DNA of 64,000 bases from Sulfolobus sp. S-194 (GCF_012222305.1 NZ_CP035730.1:1-64000); one strand, 5' to 3'. Shown: positions 53,686 to 62,100, numbered from the stretch's first letter. Notes: generated from the letters alone by a model not told the origin. Program-made: numbers and translations.

Positions 53686-54720
53686 ATGAAAGTTGTAATT
53701 TTAGGCGGAGGATTTGCTGGAATATCAGCTAAATTATCTTATCCTAACTCAATACTAATAGATGAAAATGATTTCGTAGTTAATACTCCCAAGTTGATTG
53801 AAGTTATAGAGAATACTGACTTAGAAATTTCTCATACACTAATTCGTAGAAAGGTTGATCTTAAAGCTAAAGTTTTAAAGGTCGATTTTAAGGAGAAAGA
53901 AGTTATTACAACTGAAGGAAAGGTTAAGTTTGATAAATTAATAATCTCCTTGGGTTATGAACAAGACCTAAGCAAGATAAAGGGAGCTGAGAGTTATGCA
54001 ATTGGATTCACCCTACAAAGCATAGAGAAAATAAGAAGATTTAAAGAGAAGTCCACTGTAACCATACTTGGAGGAGGGGCTTTAGGTATCGAGTTGGCCG
54101 GAGCTTTAAGGAGGAGGGGCTTCAGCGTTAATCTGATAGAGGCAGAAAAGAGATTAGTACCTTATTTACCTTCTAACTTTTCTATGGAAATACAGAAAAC
54201 TTTAGAAGAACAAGGAGTGAACATTATCTTAAATGGAAAAGTTGATGAGGTAAAGGAAAACGAGGTTATTACAAGTCAAGGAGTAATAAAGACGGATTAC
54301 ACAATATTTTCAGCTGGATTTAGTGGTCCTAGAATAATAAAAGAGCTAGGATTAACAAACAAGAATAACAGAATGTTAGTAGATGAGTATTTAAGATCTG
54401 TTGATTACGAGTTTGTTTATGGTGCAGGGGATTGTGCGAATTTTAAATCTGGTTTTATTCCTCAATCAGCCCAAGTAGCTTCTCAAGCTGGAAATGTGGC
54501 AATTAGGAATGCTATAGAAGATGATAATATCATTTTCAAACATAACCAAAAGGCTATAGTTCTGAAAGTTGGCGATGAATATATAGGATTATTTAAGGAT
54601 AGCGTTGTAAAGGGTGCTTTATCGAAGTTGGTAAAGATTTACGCAATAAATAGTTTTGAAAATAAAGTATCTAAGTTAAACACTTTAACTTTTCCTGTTT
54701 TCAGTCATAACCTTAGTTAA
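53686..54720 (+). CDS. NDH-2-like FAD/NAD(P)-dependent oxidoreductase
   Basis: Flavoprotein of the pyridine nucleotide-disulfide oxidoreductase superfamily, similar in order to type II NADH dehydrogenase. FAD motif VVILGGGFAGISAK at the start; LIISLGYE near residue 88; NAD(P) motif VTILGGGALGIELAGALRRRG near 126; the second FAD contact VYGAGDCANFKSGFIPQSAQVASQAG near 245. 344 residues is shorter than classic NDH-2 (about 400). No CxxC disulfide motif. It would reduce quinone with NAD(P)H, or another acceptor. It is intact among pseudogenes and has its own AT-rich promoter. Confidence 0.82.
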   Translation: MKVVILGGGFAGISAKLSYPNSILIDENDFVVNTPKLIEVIENTDLEISHTLIRRKVDLKAKVLKVDFKEKEVITTEGKVKFDKLIISLGYEQDLSKIKGAESYAIGFTLQSIEKIRRFKEKSTVTILGGGALGIELAGALRRRGFSVNLIEAEKRLVPYLPSNFSMEIQKTLEEQGVNIILNGKVDEVKENEVITSQGVIKTDYTIFSAGFSGPRIIKELGLTNKNNRMLVDEYLRSVDYEFVYGAGDCANFKSGFIPQSAQVASQAGNVAIRNAIEDDNIIFKHNQKAIVLKVGDEYIGLFKDSVVKGALSKLVKIYAINSFENKVSKLNTLTFPVFSHNLS

Positions 54721-54793
54721 TTATAAAAAACTTATCATTTATTAAAGTCCAGATATAAGTTTATCCCAAGTAGAAAATCGCCTTGCATTTAAT

Positions 54794-55066
54794 GTGGGGG
54801 GTCGTTTACGCATCAATTCAAATTTATTAGGATATTTAGATGAGATTATCGCTGCTGAGAAAGTTAAAAAGTATAAACCAGCTAAAGATGTCTATAAATT
54901 AGTAGAAGGAGCAATTTTCATTTCCTCTAACCCTTGGGACATAGCTGGAGCACGTAATGCTGGATTACAAGCAATTTACGTTAATAGATACGGTTATAAT
55001 TTAGAGGAAATAGATATCGAAGATAAAATAAAAATAATTAAATCTTTAAAGGAATTGGTTAAGTAA
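54794..55066 (+). pseudogene. HAD hydrolase, C-terminal fragment
   Basis: C-terminal part of a second HAD dehalogenase-like protein: YLDEIIAAEKVKKYKPAKDVYKLV carries the conserved Lys and Pro of motif III, and FISSNPWDIAGARNAGLQAIYVNR carries the Asp of motif IV. The N-terminal nucleophile half and the cap domain are absent; the sequence before GRLRINSNLLG is not related. A start at TTG/ATG for 90 residues is open but the product would lack the nucleophile. It is distinct from the older remnant at 49647, whose own C-terminal part is present. Confidence 0.7.
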
Positions 55067-55471
55067 TTTTGTAATTAGCAATATTTTTTAATATAAAATT
55101 TTTATAGAATATTGAGTTATGTTAATAAGAGGGTATGATATTGACTGAATACTTTTTTAACAACAGGACAAATTAGCTCCAGCAGCCGTTGTTAACAGTT
55201 TCCGATAAATCATGAAGTTTATACTATTTGATATCATTCAAACTAGTAATGAGAGCTATTGGGCTGAGCATGCCGAGGTGTAGTTAATTAATAAGAAGCC
55301 TAGAAGATTAAACGAGACAAAGGCTAGGTTTATTTCGAATAATACAAGATTTTCTCAATATTTTTCTATATTTTGCATTTAGAGAAGTTATAAACTCGTT
55401 ACAGCTATTATGAAAATTAGATATTTAAAAAACAGTTTCTATAGAAATACAATTATATTAATTATTTTCCA
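55067..55471. other. 405-base gap without a supported gene
   Basis: AT-rich stretch between the HAD fragment and the MNT gene. One broken stretch reads QDKLAPAAVVNSFR, FILFDIIQTSNESYWAEHAEV and RRLNETKARFISNNTRF with stops between; these look like gene debris but I cannot name the family. No repeat or RNA gene was seen. Confidence 0.35.
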
Positions 55472-55807
55472 TTAGTCACTAATTATGACATAATTATTAC
55501 CTACAAATTTTAGGAAATCGTCTTCATCTTCTTCTGCAATTATGGTTAAATCTATTATTTCTGAAATTTCGTCTGGTAAGGCTGAATGGATTTTAATTAA
55601 TAGTTTGCTTATCTCGCTCTTATTTAATCCCCTAATAATTAGGGCGAGATCTAAGTCACTTGCACCCATGGTTTTGCCCTTAATAACTGAGCCGAAAACT
55701 ATTACCTCTTTTACATTAGCTATTTCCCTAGATTTATGTAGAACTGTCTCAGCGATTTTTCTCCAATTTTTCTCCAATAATTCTATTCTCTCTAATCCGA
55801 ACACCAC
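55472..55807 (-). CDS. MNT-type minimal nucleotidyltransferase (MntA-like)
   Basis: Small nucleotidyltransferase of the HEPN/MNT toxin-antitoxin type, 111 residues. The active motif is VIVFGSVIKGKTMGASDLDLALII (GSxxxG...DxD) near residue 36, and a later IIDLTIIAEED supplies the third acidic residue. In characterised HEPN/MNT pairs the MNT protein is the antitoxin, adding AMP to the toxin. Start is the first GTG of two, overlapping the end of the HEPN gene. Since the partner HEPN gene carries a nonsense codon, this antitoxin may now be an orphan. Confidence 0.8.
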   Translation of the reverse strand: MVFGLERIELLEKNWRKIAETVLHKSREIANVKEVIVFGSVIKGKTMGASDLDLALIIRGLNKSEISKLLIKIHSALPDEISEIIDLTIIAEEDEDDFLKFVGNNYVIISD

Positions 55808-56241
55808 TTATTCCCCCATATCTTTTTCATTAAATTAATAATCTCCTTAGCAATATTTAAACAAATTTCTGCATCTTCTCTATCTAAACCGTAAGATAAA
55901 TATTGTCCTCTTGTTCTAGCATTCTATAAAAGTATTAATTCTCCCCTTCTAGACTTAATAAAGTTTTGTATTTCATCTCTTAAAGTTAAAGAAGATAAAA
56001 TACTAAGTAGTTTCCTAATTTCATGTGTTTCTGGAAATGAATATCCTAAAAATAATATTGTAGCCTTAATTGAAAGTTCCGCAGACATTTGGGCTAATAC
56101 GCCACTAACGTCATACAAGCCTCTACTTAAAGAATCTTCAGATGCTTTTAGGTATTCTAAAGATCTCTTACATAACACGTAATGTAATTCATGCATAACA
56201 AACCTAGACTTACTAATAAAAACAAAAAGTTTTTTATTCAT
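55792..56241 (-). pseudogene. HEPN domain toxin with in-frame amber codon
   Basis: Partner of the MNT gene. Readable as MHELHYVLCKRSLEYLKASED, YDVSGVLAQMSAELSIKATILFLGYSFPETHEIRKLL, the HEPN helix pattern, up to GELILL, where a TAG follows. The same frame continues without any shift for 43 more codons (NARTRGQYLSYGLDREDAEICLNIAKEII...), which is the proper end of a HEPN protein, and its stop overlaps the MNT start. So a single nonsense change separates the gene from a normal one. The ATG given may be too early; the Met before HELHYV (16 codons in) is the likely original start. Confidence 0.82.
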
Positions 56242-56279
56242 TATCCGTTTAGCTGACCATTATCATCTCCGCTTTAATC

Positions 56280-56669
56280 TTAAGGAATTGTTTTTACACC
56301 ATGTTTTTCGGCAGCTTTCCTCAATTTTTCATCATAGGTTGCTAAATTTCCTTTTAATTCCTTAGCTAAGGCTAGAATTATGTAATCATTTAACATTTTT
56401 AAAGGTTTACCGTCTTCCTTTAACATTTTTATACCATTTAGTATGGTTTCTGGGCTTTCGCATATAATTTCAAACTCCCTTAACTCTTTAATCTTAGTTT
56501 CTATTAAGGAAACATTTGGCGTAAGTTTTGCTAAAACCCATAAGAACTCATAAACTACTATCTGCGGAATTTTAACGTCCTCCTTCTCCATGATTTCCAA
56601 AGCTTTAGAATGGTTTTCTGAATCTTCAAAAGTAGAATAAACTAATACGTTAGTATCTACTATTATCAT
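56280..56669 (-). CDS. vapC: PIN-domain toxin VapC
   Basis: PIN-domain ribonuclease toxin, 129 residues. Acidic residues of the metal site: Asp5 in IIVDTNVLVY, Glu in VVYEFLWVLAKL near residue 40, Asp in LNDYIILALAKEL near 95 and Asp in LATYDEKLRKAA near 114. All are intact. It overlaps the antitoxin gene by 20 bases (vapB upstream), the usual arrangement. The target RNA is unknown. Confidence 0.9.
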   Translation of the reverse strand: MIIVDTNVLVYSTFEDSENHSKALEIMEKEDVKIPQIVVYEFLWVLAKLTPNVSLIETKIKELREFEIICESPETILNGIKMLKEDGKPLKMLNDYIILALAKELKGNLATYDEKLRKAAEKHGVKTIP

Positions 56670-56883
56670 TTAATGCCTCCTCAACTGCCTTATCTATATC
56701 CTCTTGATCCACTTTTCTATTCAGTCTTATTGTAGTCCACTTTCTTATGTACGGTTTAATTATTATAGCCCCATTACTTTCATCTAAAGTTACTTCAACG
56801 TAATCCCCTTCCTTTATACCTAATTTTTCTCTTATCTCAGAGGGTATAGTAACTTGAAAATTTCTAGTAACCTTTACCTTCAT
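56650..56883 (-). CDS. vapB: AbrB-type antitoxin VapB
   Basis: Antitoxin of the SpoVT/AbrB fold: VKVTRNFQVTIPSEIREKLGIKEGDYVEV is the DNA-binding swapped-hairpin domain, followed by a tail (about residues 45-77) that should wrap around VapC. 77 residues is normal. It probably represses its own operon: an inverted repeat AGTTACT/AGTAACT lies around its TATA box just upstream. Both proteins look functional, unlike the second VapBC pair at 59355. Confidence 0.9.
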   Translation of the reverse strand: MKVKVTRNFQVTIPSEIREKLGIKEGDYVEVTLDESNGAIIIKPYIRKWTTIRLNRKVDQEDIDKAVEEALNDNSRY

Positions 56884-56897
56884 AGTAAAAAAGTGAG

Positions 56898-56928
56898 AGT
56901 TACTAATATATAAATTTTACCAGTAACT
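56898..56928 (-). promoter_or_regulatory. vapBC promoter with flanking inverted repeat
   Basis: AGTTACT (56898-56904) and its complement AGTAACT (56922-56928) flank AATATATAAATTTTACC, which contains the probable TATA element of vapB read on the - strand. An autoregulatory VapB or VapBC operator in this place would be expected. Only sequence symmetry supports it. Confidence 0.45.
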
Positions 56929-57184
56929 ACTACAACTCAGTAGCAGATTCGATAAGTTTCTAAGCACTATTCATTGGCGTGAAAATATTTAAAAATAAGG
57001 AAAATTATAATATCACTTTTCTTACTGGTAAATCTCATTGTTCAGTTGAACATAAATTTCCAATTATATAATCTATATTAAATTAACAAAAACTGGTTAT
57101 CCACAATGCATGGATAATACATTTTGTTGTTTCCTAAAAACATTATAGTATAACGAATACTGACCTCCTTATATAAAACATATT
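56929..57184. other. Gap upstream of vapB with one inverted repeat
   Basis: AT-rich, non-coding. TTATCCA (57097-57103) and TGGATAA (57111-57117) form a 7-base inverted repeat around CAATGCA. No frame worth reporting was found. The bases up to 57184 belong to the presumed flank of the IS110-like remnant that follows. Confidence 0.35.
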
Positions 57185-57211
57185 AGTCAGATCTATATTA
57201 CAGATCTGACT
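57185..57211. repeat. 10-base hairpin before IS110-like remnant
   Basis: AGTCAGATCT and AGATCTGACT form a perfect hairpin with a 7-base loop. It stands immediately before a stretch of clearly higher G+C content (about 57212-57310) that leads into the IS110-type transposase remnant. It is the most stable small hairpin I noticed in the window. Its function is not known; an end structure of the element is possible. Confidence 0.55.
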
Positions 57212-57445
57212 GGGATGTAGGCCGTTGATGTCTATGGGTTTAAAGCATGTCGTGGAGCTTGGCCGCCTCAAATTCGTACCAGAAGTTGGGTAAAAAACCT
57301 GAGTGAGTATAAATGTAGACCCAATCGCGGGAATAGATGTATCAAAAGATAAATTAATAGTATATTTTCAAGGTAAATTCTACGAGACGTTATCCAAGTT
57401 GATTAAAATGGCAATTCATGAGTAATATTAATAAGAAATTGGGAT
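57212..57445 (+). mobile_element. IS110-like remnant: GC-rich leader plus transposase start
   Basis: The readable transposase segment is PIAGIDVSKDKLIVYFQGKFYETLSKL, the N-terminal RuvC-like DEDD motif of IS110 transposases (first Asp in GIDVSKD), at about 57326-57405. After it the frame is lost. Before it lies about 100 bases of G+C-rich sequence (TGTCGTGGAGCTTGGCCGCC...), which does not continue as a protein because of stops. In IS110 elements the non-coding left end encodes a bridge RNA, so this stretch is a candidate remnant of one. The element is dead. Confidence 0.6.
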
Positions 57446-57958
57446 GAGATAATATTGTGAAGACACTTTCAACTGAAAAGGACCTTTACTCAAGGTCGAT
57501 AAAGTATTTCCATGGGAAACGTTTAGGGGTAAACTTGAGTCACTTTACTCCAAGAAACCCAAGTAGATCCTCATTTGCTTAGTGTATATTAGGTTGGAGT
57601 TTTTACCTAGTCTACTCTGTAGGCGATAGGGATGAGAATATTTTACGCGAGATCAAAAAGTATTTATCAGATGAGGGTAAACGGGTGAGTAATGATTATA
57701 ACTTGTACTTCTGGTTGAAAAACCACACGATTGTCTCACCAGTTTATCTAACGAGCCTTCATAGGCTAATTCAGGAGAGCAACGAAGACTGTGAATAGGG
57801 GCATTGGCACAATGATGTACTCTATAACCCTAGTCTTGTGAAAGAGAAAGTTAATTCCAGAACTTGTAACTTGATGACGACACTATGTTTATACTTAATA
57901 TCTTTTAAAATAAACATTAACTGTCAACGATTTTCCAATAAATACTAATCGAAATTAT
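57446..57958. other. Unidentified decayed sequence before adh
   Basis: Contains broken but protein-like pieces on the + strand: TEKDLYSRSIKYFHGKRLGV, then YSVGDRDENILREIKKYLSDEG and NYNLYFWLKNHTIVSPVYLT-like text, with stops between. I cannot name the family; it may belong to a transposase. The 13 bases ATGACGACACTAT (57874-57886) also occur at the right end of the MITE at 53081, and TTTCCAATAAATACTA (57932-57947) recurs at 61907. The right end should hold the transcription terminator region of adh. Confidence 0.4.
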
Positions 57959-59002
57959 TTAAGGTATTAGTACTTGCCTTCCTACGGCTCTAAAGTTCTC
58001 TAAATTATCTATAGCCTCATTTGCTTCTTCCAATTTCATAGTCTTAGTTACCATAGGTTTAACTTTACCGGCTTCAGCTAAACTCATAATACCTAGGAAG
58101 TCAGATTGATTACCAACAAGACTGCCTATAAATTGAATCTCGTTTAGCGTTATTAAAGGTGCATGATAATGCAAATCTGCACCAAACAGTCCCACCATTA
58201 CGTATTTACCTTGTTTAGCTAAAACATTAGGATAAATAGAGAGGGTTCTCTCCGAATTATTTAAATCTATCACCGCATCTGCTCCTTTACCTTGCGTTAT
58301 TCTCCTAATCTCACTTATTGGATCTTGAGACGAAGCATTTATTGCATAATCTGCCCCAGCCCTTTTAGCAGCTTCTAATGCCTCATCTCTCACATCAACA
58401 CCAATTATCGTAGCACCGCTTATAGCCTTAGCTATTTGTATAGCCATAGTACCTAATCCTCCACCAGCACCTACTACTACTAGTGTCTTTGAAGGATCAA
58501 GAGACGCTTTCCTAACAGCCCTATATGTTGTTATACCAGAACAAGTTAATGGGGCAGCCTCAACAGCACTAAGCCTCCTCAACTTAAACAAGTATTTATA
58601 ATGAGGAACTATTACATACTCTGCATAAGCTCCATCAAAATTAATCCCCAACCATCTAGGAGAGTCACACAGATGCTCCTCTCCTATTCTACAATAGTAG
58701 CAATTTCCTTCTCCCTGCCAAGGATTAACTGCAACTAGATCCCCCTTAGAATATCCAACTACTTCATCTCCAACTTCCTCTATTTTTCCTGCAATCTCAT
58801 GACCTAAAGTTACGGGCAATTTTACACCCAAATCCTCCACTATTCTTAAATTCCCAAACCTTCCTTGTCTCATGTGCACATCAGAATGACAAACTCCAGC
58901 AGCTTCAATCTTAACTAAAACTTGGGGACCTTTAGGTTTAGGGGCTGGAATATCTTGTAGTTGTAATGGTTTTCCTATTTCTACTAATCTAATTGCACGC
59001 AT
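57959..59002 (-). CDS. adh: Zinc-dependent alcohol dehydrogenase
   Basis: Medium-chain NAD(H)-dependent alcohol dehydrogenase, 347 residues, the same length as the S. solfataricus enzyme and near-identical to it over long stretches. Catalytic zinc: Cys38 in [12 protein letters not shown], His68 and Glu69 in LGHEIAG, Cys154 in [10 protein letters not shown]. Structural zinc: [19 protein letters not shown], with Glu replacing one Cys as in that enzyme. Rossmann motif [15 protein letters not shown] near 178. It oxidises a wide range of alcohols and reduces aldehydes. Intact, alone, with an AT-rich upstream region. Confidence 0.97.
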   Translation of the reverse strand: MRAIRLVEIGKPLQLQDIPAPKPKGPQVLVKIEAAGVCHSDVHMRQGRFGNLRIVEDLGVKLPVTLGHEIAGKIEEVGDEVVGYSKGDLVAVNPWQGEGNCYYCRIGEEHLCDSPRWLGINFDGAYAEYVIVPHYKYLFKLRRLSAVEAAPLTCSGITTYRAVRKASLDPSKTLVVVGAGGGLGTMAIQIAKAISGATIIGVDVRDEALEAAKRAGADYAINASSQDPISEIRRITQGKGADAVIDLNNSERTLSIYPNVLAKQGKYVMVGLFGADLHYHAPLITLNEIQFIGSLVGNQSDFLGIMSLAEAGKVKPMVTKTMKLEEANEAIDNLENFRAVGRQVLIP

Positions 59003-59175
59003 AAAATATTATGCGTTATTCTAATTAATAAAGATTATGGAGATATTTTTAATAAAAAAATTAAAATAGATATATACACTAATATAGTTCTGATATTACT
59101 AATGGATAGTCTAAGGTTTATTTATTAATTCATTTTGTCTTATTAATATAATATTAAATAGTTTATCATACAGAT

Positions 59176-59309
59176 CGTGTCTTCATCTGTATATAAATTT
59201 ATTAATTAGGATTTATCTTTAGGAAGAGTAGGTACTAAGATAAAGTTCTTGTATGTCTTATCTTAATATAGAAATATAGATTGCTAAATGACACACTATC
59301 GGCACATTC
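59176..59309. mobile_element. Degenerate second MITE copy
   Basis: About three quarters of the bases match the MITE at 52957 in the same order: GTGTC at the left, then ATATAAATTTATTAATTAGG against ATAAATTCATTAGCGGAG, the core CTAAGATAAAGTTCTTG and AATATAGAAATATA, and the right end ACACTATCGGCACA. The terminal repeats have drifted apart and no target duplication can be seen. It is therefore an older insertion of the same family. Confidence 0.72.
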
Positions 59310-59354
59310 ATTAATAGTGGGAAAAGCTTTTAACTTCTCAGAGTACTTCTCCTT

Positions 59355-59615
59355 ATGGAAATTAGAAAAGCTGACGATAAAGGTTGGGTTTATTTAGGAA
59401 GTGAATTTGTAAATAAATGATTGTACGTAAGAAGGATCTTTGACAGTATTTTCATTATCACAGATAAGGATAAAGCAAATGAGATTGAGAAAAGAAGAGT
59501 TTTTGAAAGAGGGTATAGAGAAAATTTTCAGCTCTTAGGTGAACCTTCTGTTGATGAAACTAAGGAGGTAATTGAAAGATCCAACAAGAGAAGATTTTCG
59601 TCGATACAAATATAA
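59355..59615 (+). pseudogene. VapB-type antitoxin with in-frame TGA
   Basis: Starts MEIRKADDKGWVYLGSEFVNK, an AbrB-type antitoxin beginning, then TGA at 59418, and continues in the same frame LYVRRIFDSIFIITDKDKANEIEKRRVFERGYRE to the normal end RSNKRRFSSIQI. One nonsense codon is the only break in this gene. A restart at the TTG just after the TGA would lack the DNA-binding hairpin. The adjoining VapC is far more decayed. Confidence 0.75.
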
Positions 59616-59820
59616 TAAGTAAAAAGATAGTTTCTATTCAGCGGTTCATCATAACTGAAAGCGTTCTTCAAGAATTTGGTGAATTTATTTACGAGAATGT
59701 GTGGAGTTAACTAAAGTATCTCAAAAAATAGCTACAATTAAGGCTAGAAGAGCGATACTTACAAGAGACAAGGATTTCGAAAGAGTAAAGTATTTGGTAA
59801 AGGTTATTTATGATAACTAA
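59616..59820 (+). pseudogene. VapC PIN-domain remnant
   Basis: Follows the broken vapB. Pieces readable in different frames: FIITESVLQEFGEFIYENV and, at the end, AILTRDKDFERVKYLVKVIYDN with the last acidic motif (TRDKDF) of PIN domains. Several shifts and a large internal loss separate them. The toxin is dead, so the loss of the antitoxin would carry no cost. Confidence 0.65.
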
Positions 59821-59962
59821 TGCTCCGCAAATTATCTTGTTTTTAGCTTATTTTTAATCTATTTTTAGGAAAAGCCTAAATTTAATAAGAAAAGGAAGTA
59901 AAGTGCTTCTGCACTGATAGCTACTTAAAAATTTATTTTATTGTTAGAAAGTATCCTTTGAG

Positions 59963-60220
59963 ATGGATAAGAAAATTTACGATGAAATAATTAGGCCTTT
60001 TGGTTCTTATGAAAGATTTAAGAAGGGGGTAGATTATATAAAGACTTAGATAGAAAACAAGAAGAAATCTAGTAAAACATCTGAAGAGATTTTCTTAGAA
60101 CTTTATGAAATATGGGAGAAAGAATACCTTAAAGCATTTAAGGGTGATGTAAACAAAGCAAGAGAACATTTAATGAAGGTGAGAGAGTGGAGAAGATCTC
60201 TGAGGCCCTACAGAGGTTAG
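59963..60220 (+). pseudogene. Small unknown partner gene with in-frame TAG
   Basis: Frame of 85 codons read through one TAG at 60047: MDKKIYDEIIRPFGSYERF, VDYIKT-stop-IENKKKSSKTSEEIFLELYEIWEKEYL, ending REHLMKVREWRRSLRPYRG. Its end overlaps the start of the nucleotidyltransferase gene by 34 bases. It is charged and helical. The pairing with a nucleotidyltransferase suggests the antitoxin or regulatory member of a toxin-antitoxin set. Family not recognised. Confidence 0.55.
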
Positions 60221-60728
60221 TAGAAGCGTTAGAGAAAGCTAATTGTAAATACGTAATAGTAGGAGGTTTAGTTGTAATTCAGTATCGTAAAAGTAGAGTA
60301 ACTCAAGATATTGATGTAGTTATAGATACCGATAAAGTAGAACTACTTGTCTCGTCACTAAAGGATAAAGGTTTTGAATTTTCAGAGCGTAAGTTATTAG
60401 AGGCTTTTAAAGAGAGGAGTAAAGTTACGTTATTTTTTCCGAAGATGTCTTTTTTCATGTTGGCTTAAAATTTGCTAAGGACGAACTTGATTACAATGTC
60501 CTTAATGGAAGGATTAGAGGAGAGCTTTTAGGAATCCCGTGTTGGATTGAAAGTAAGGAAGATATCGTAGTGGCTAAACTTATCTATGGTAGTAGCCAGG
60601 GTGAAGAGGATGTTATCGCGATGCTGTTAAATCATGGCTTAAGTGAAGGGCTAAAGGAAAAAGCTAAAAAGTTCGGGGTTTACGATAAATTATGCGGAAT
60701 TGCTGAAATGATAGGGTTAGCATGTTAA
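60187..60728 (+). pseudogene. Nucleotidyltransferase (AbiEii/DUF6036-like), frameshifted
   Basis: Starts MEKISEALQRLVEALEKANCKYVIVGGLVVIQY, with the GG of the nucleotidyltransferase fold, and TQDIDVVIDTDKVELL, the DxD motif. After ERSKVTLFFP the frame is lost near 60437; the normal continuation lies in another frame (FFHVGLKFAKDELDYNV...GIPCWIESKEDIVVAKLIYGSSQGEEDVIAML) to a natural stop. One frameshift thus splits an otherwise complete gene of about 180 codons. Such proteins are usually the toxin of AbiE-like pairs. Confidence 0.78.
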
Positions 60729-60918
60729 CAGAATTGCAAAATTAACGATAAGTATCACTTCTGTTAGGCAAGAAGATATTAGGTAAATCTCGTAAAATTT
60801 CGTTAATAAATTGTGTATAACGTAACTTTAATTTCAATTAACGATAAAAGACTATAAAACGTAATTTTAATCCTAACAAAAGTTCACTATCAGTTAGAGC
60901 TCTTAGAATTAATTTGGC

Positions 60919-61440
60919 TTAAGAACCCATTTCTTTTTCTGCAATTTTATAATGTTGTTCAATTTCTTCATCCCAGTAATCCTTAAATAATTCCCTTACA
61001 TTAGTAAGAATATCTTTGGCTAACTGGAGAATATCTCTTATTGCCTCTTCTCTGTCTGAGTAGTCGCTTGCTCCTTTATATAGTCCAATATAAGCGTATC
61101 TATGTAGTTCAAGAGCAGTAGAAGTTAAATGATTCAACTTTATACCCTAGTTCTTCAAGTCTTTGTGAAATTCCCTTTAATCCAGTAGTTGGAGCAAGGA
61201 AGCCAGATTTATAGTACCACCCTTTTTCTTTTTCCGTCTCTGGGCATTTTTTCTAAGTTCATGACTGTTAAAGCGCTTATTAATGCCTTCCATGAAAGGA
61301 AGATCTTACTTGCCGAGTTTCTACTGAATCCCTCTTTAAGGAGTTTTAAAGCTAAGGCTAGTTCATCTAAGGTTTCAATTACTCTGATTTTTATATTAGG
61401 CATTTCTGTGTTTTTCAATTGTTGGTATTTTTGCCTCCAT
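60919..61440 (-). pseudogene. PaREP1-like (HEPN-superfamily) protein, twice frameshifted
   Basis: The beginning reads MPNIKIRVIETLDELALALKLLKEGFSRNSASKIFLSWKALISALTV, then changes frame near 61209 to YKSGFLAPTTGLKGISQRLEELGYKVESF, and again near 61140 to LTSTALELHRYAYIGLYKGASDYSDREEAIRD...ELFKDYW. In this order it matches the PaREP1 family of archaeal repeat proteins: alpha-helical HEPN-like with the late ALELHRYAY-type helix. The two frameshifts show it to be decayed. Confidence 0.65.
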
Positions 61441-61983
61441 ATTATTATATAATACTTGAGAAGTTAAAAGCGACAGCTTAGTTATTATGGTTGATTACAC
61501 GTATGACGAAATTCGCATAATCGATTAGATTGCTTTATACTCAGCCAGACCTTAAAGGCAAATAATAACTTACACTCCAACCTCGTATTTACGGAATAAG
61601 GCTTAATAAGCAAGAGGAAGAGAATGGAATTAACACCCTAAAGAACGTGAATAATAAAATGAGTGTGAACCTTATTTGTTAGGAGAAAAAGATCTTGCCC
61701 TTTAAAATCTCAGAAAGTATGATATACTGAGGTTTATTATATTTCGTTGTAACAGTTTACGTAAAATCCTAACAATAAGATAGTTTTTAAATAAATCAGT
61801 CTCAGTAATGAATATTCTTACTATAAAAACGAATTATCTTATCTTATTTACTAAAGTTAGATATAAGTATAGAAAATTTTTCATAATAATTATCTTATGC
61901 ATTGACTTTCCAATAAATACTATTTGCTGTTGTATTCACAACATAATTCTTAGTAAGAGCATGAATTCCCGATTAGATAAATA
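61441..61983. other. 543-base gap with gene debris
   Basis: AT-rich stretch without a supported gene. A few short protein-like fragments (such as GIRLNKQEEENGINTLKNVNNK near 61605-61670) are bounded by stops and cannot be named. The 16 bases TTTCCAATAAATACTA at 61907-61922 also occur at 57932. No RNA gene seen. Confidence 0.35.
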
Positions 61984-62100
61984 GGAAAATCTGTGCAAGC
62001 TAGGATAACCTTGAAACTTTTTAAAAATTAACCAAATAAAATATCATATTAATAAAATCTCAATGAGACTGGAGTATTACGAAGCGTTTAGAAAAACAAG
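61984..62100 (+). mobile_element. Fragment of ISH3-like left end
   Basis: GGAAAATCTGTGCAAGCTAGG and CCTTGAAACTTTTTAAAA match the left non-coding end of the IS at 51214 (GGAAAATCCGTGCAGACCAAG, CCTTGAAAACTTTTTAAAA) at most positions and in the same order, and TATTACGAAGCGTTTAGAAA matches the first transposase codons (TATTACAAAGCGTTGGAGAA). The rest of the element is absent. This is an old truncated copy. The 246 bases after it have no gene I can support. Confidence 0.75.

Noticed and set aside
49647-55066. The two HAD pieces as halves of one gene split by a 5-kb insertion
   Set aside because: The first remnant can be followed to its own C-terminal end (…GYEPDIIVNNFKQLYELG…), so the second must be a different copy.
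57873-57886. A third MITE copy ending here, from the 13-base match ATGACGACACTAT
   Set aside because: Only the 13 bases match; the sequence on both sides is unlike the element, so it was kept only as a note.
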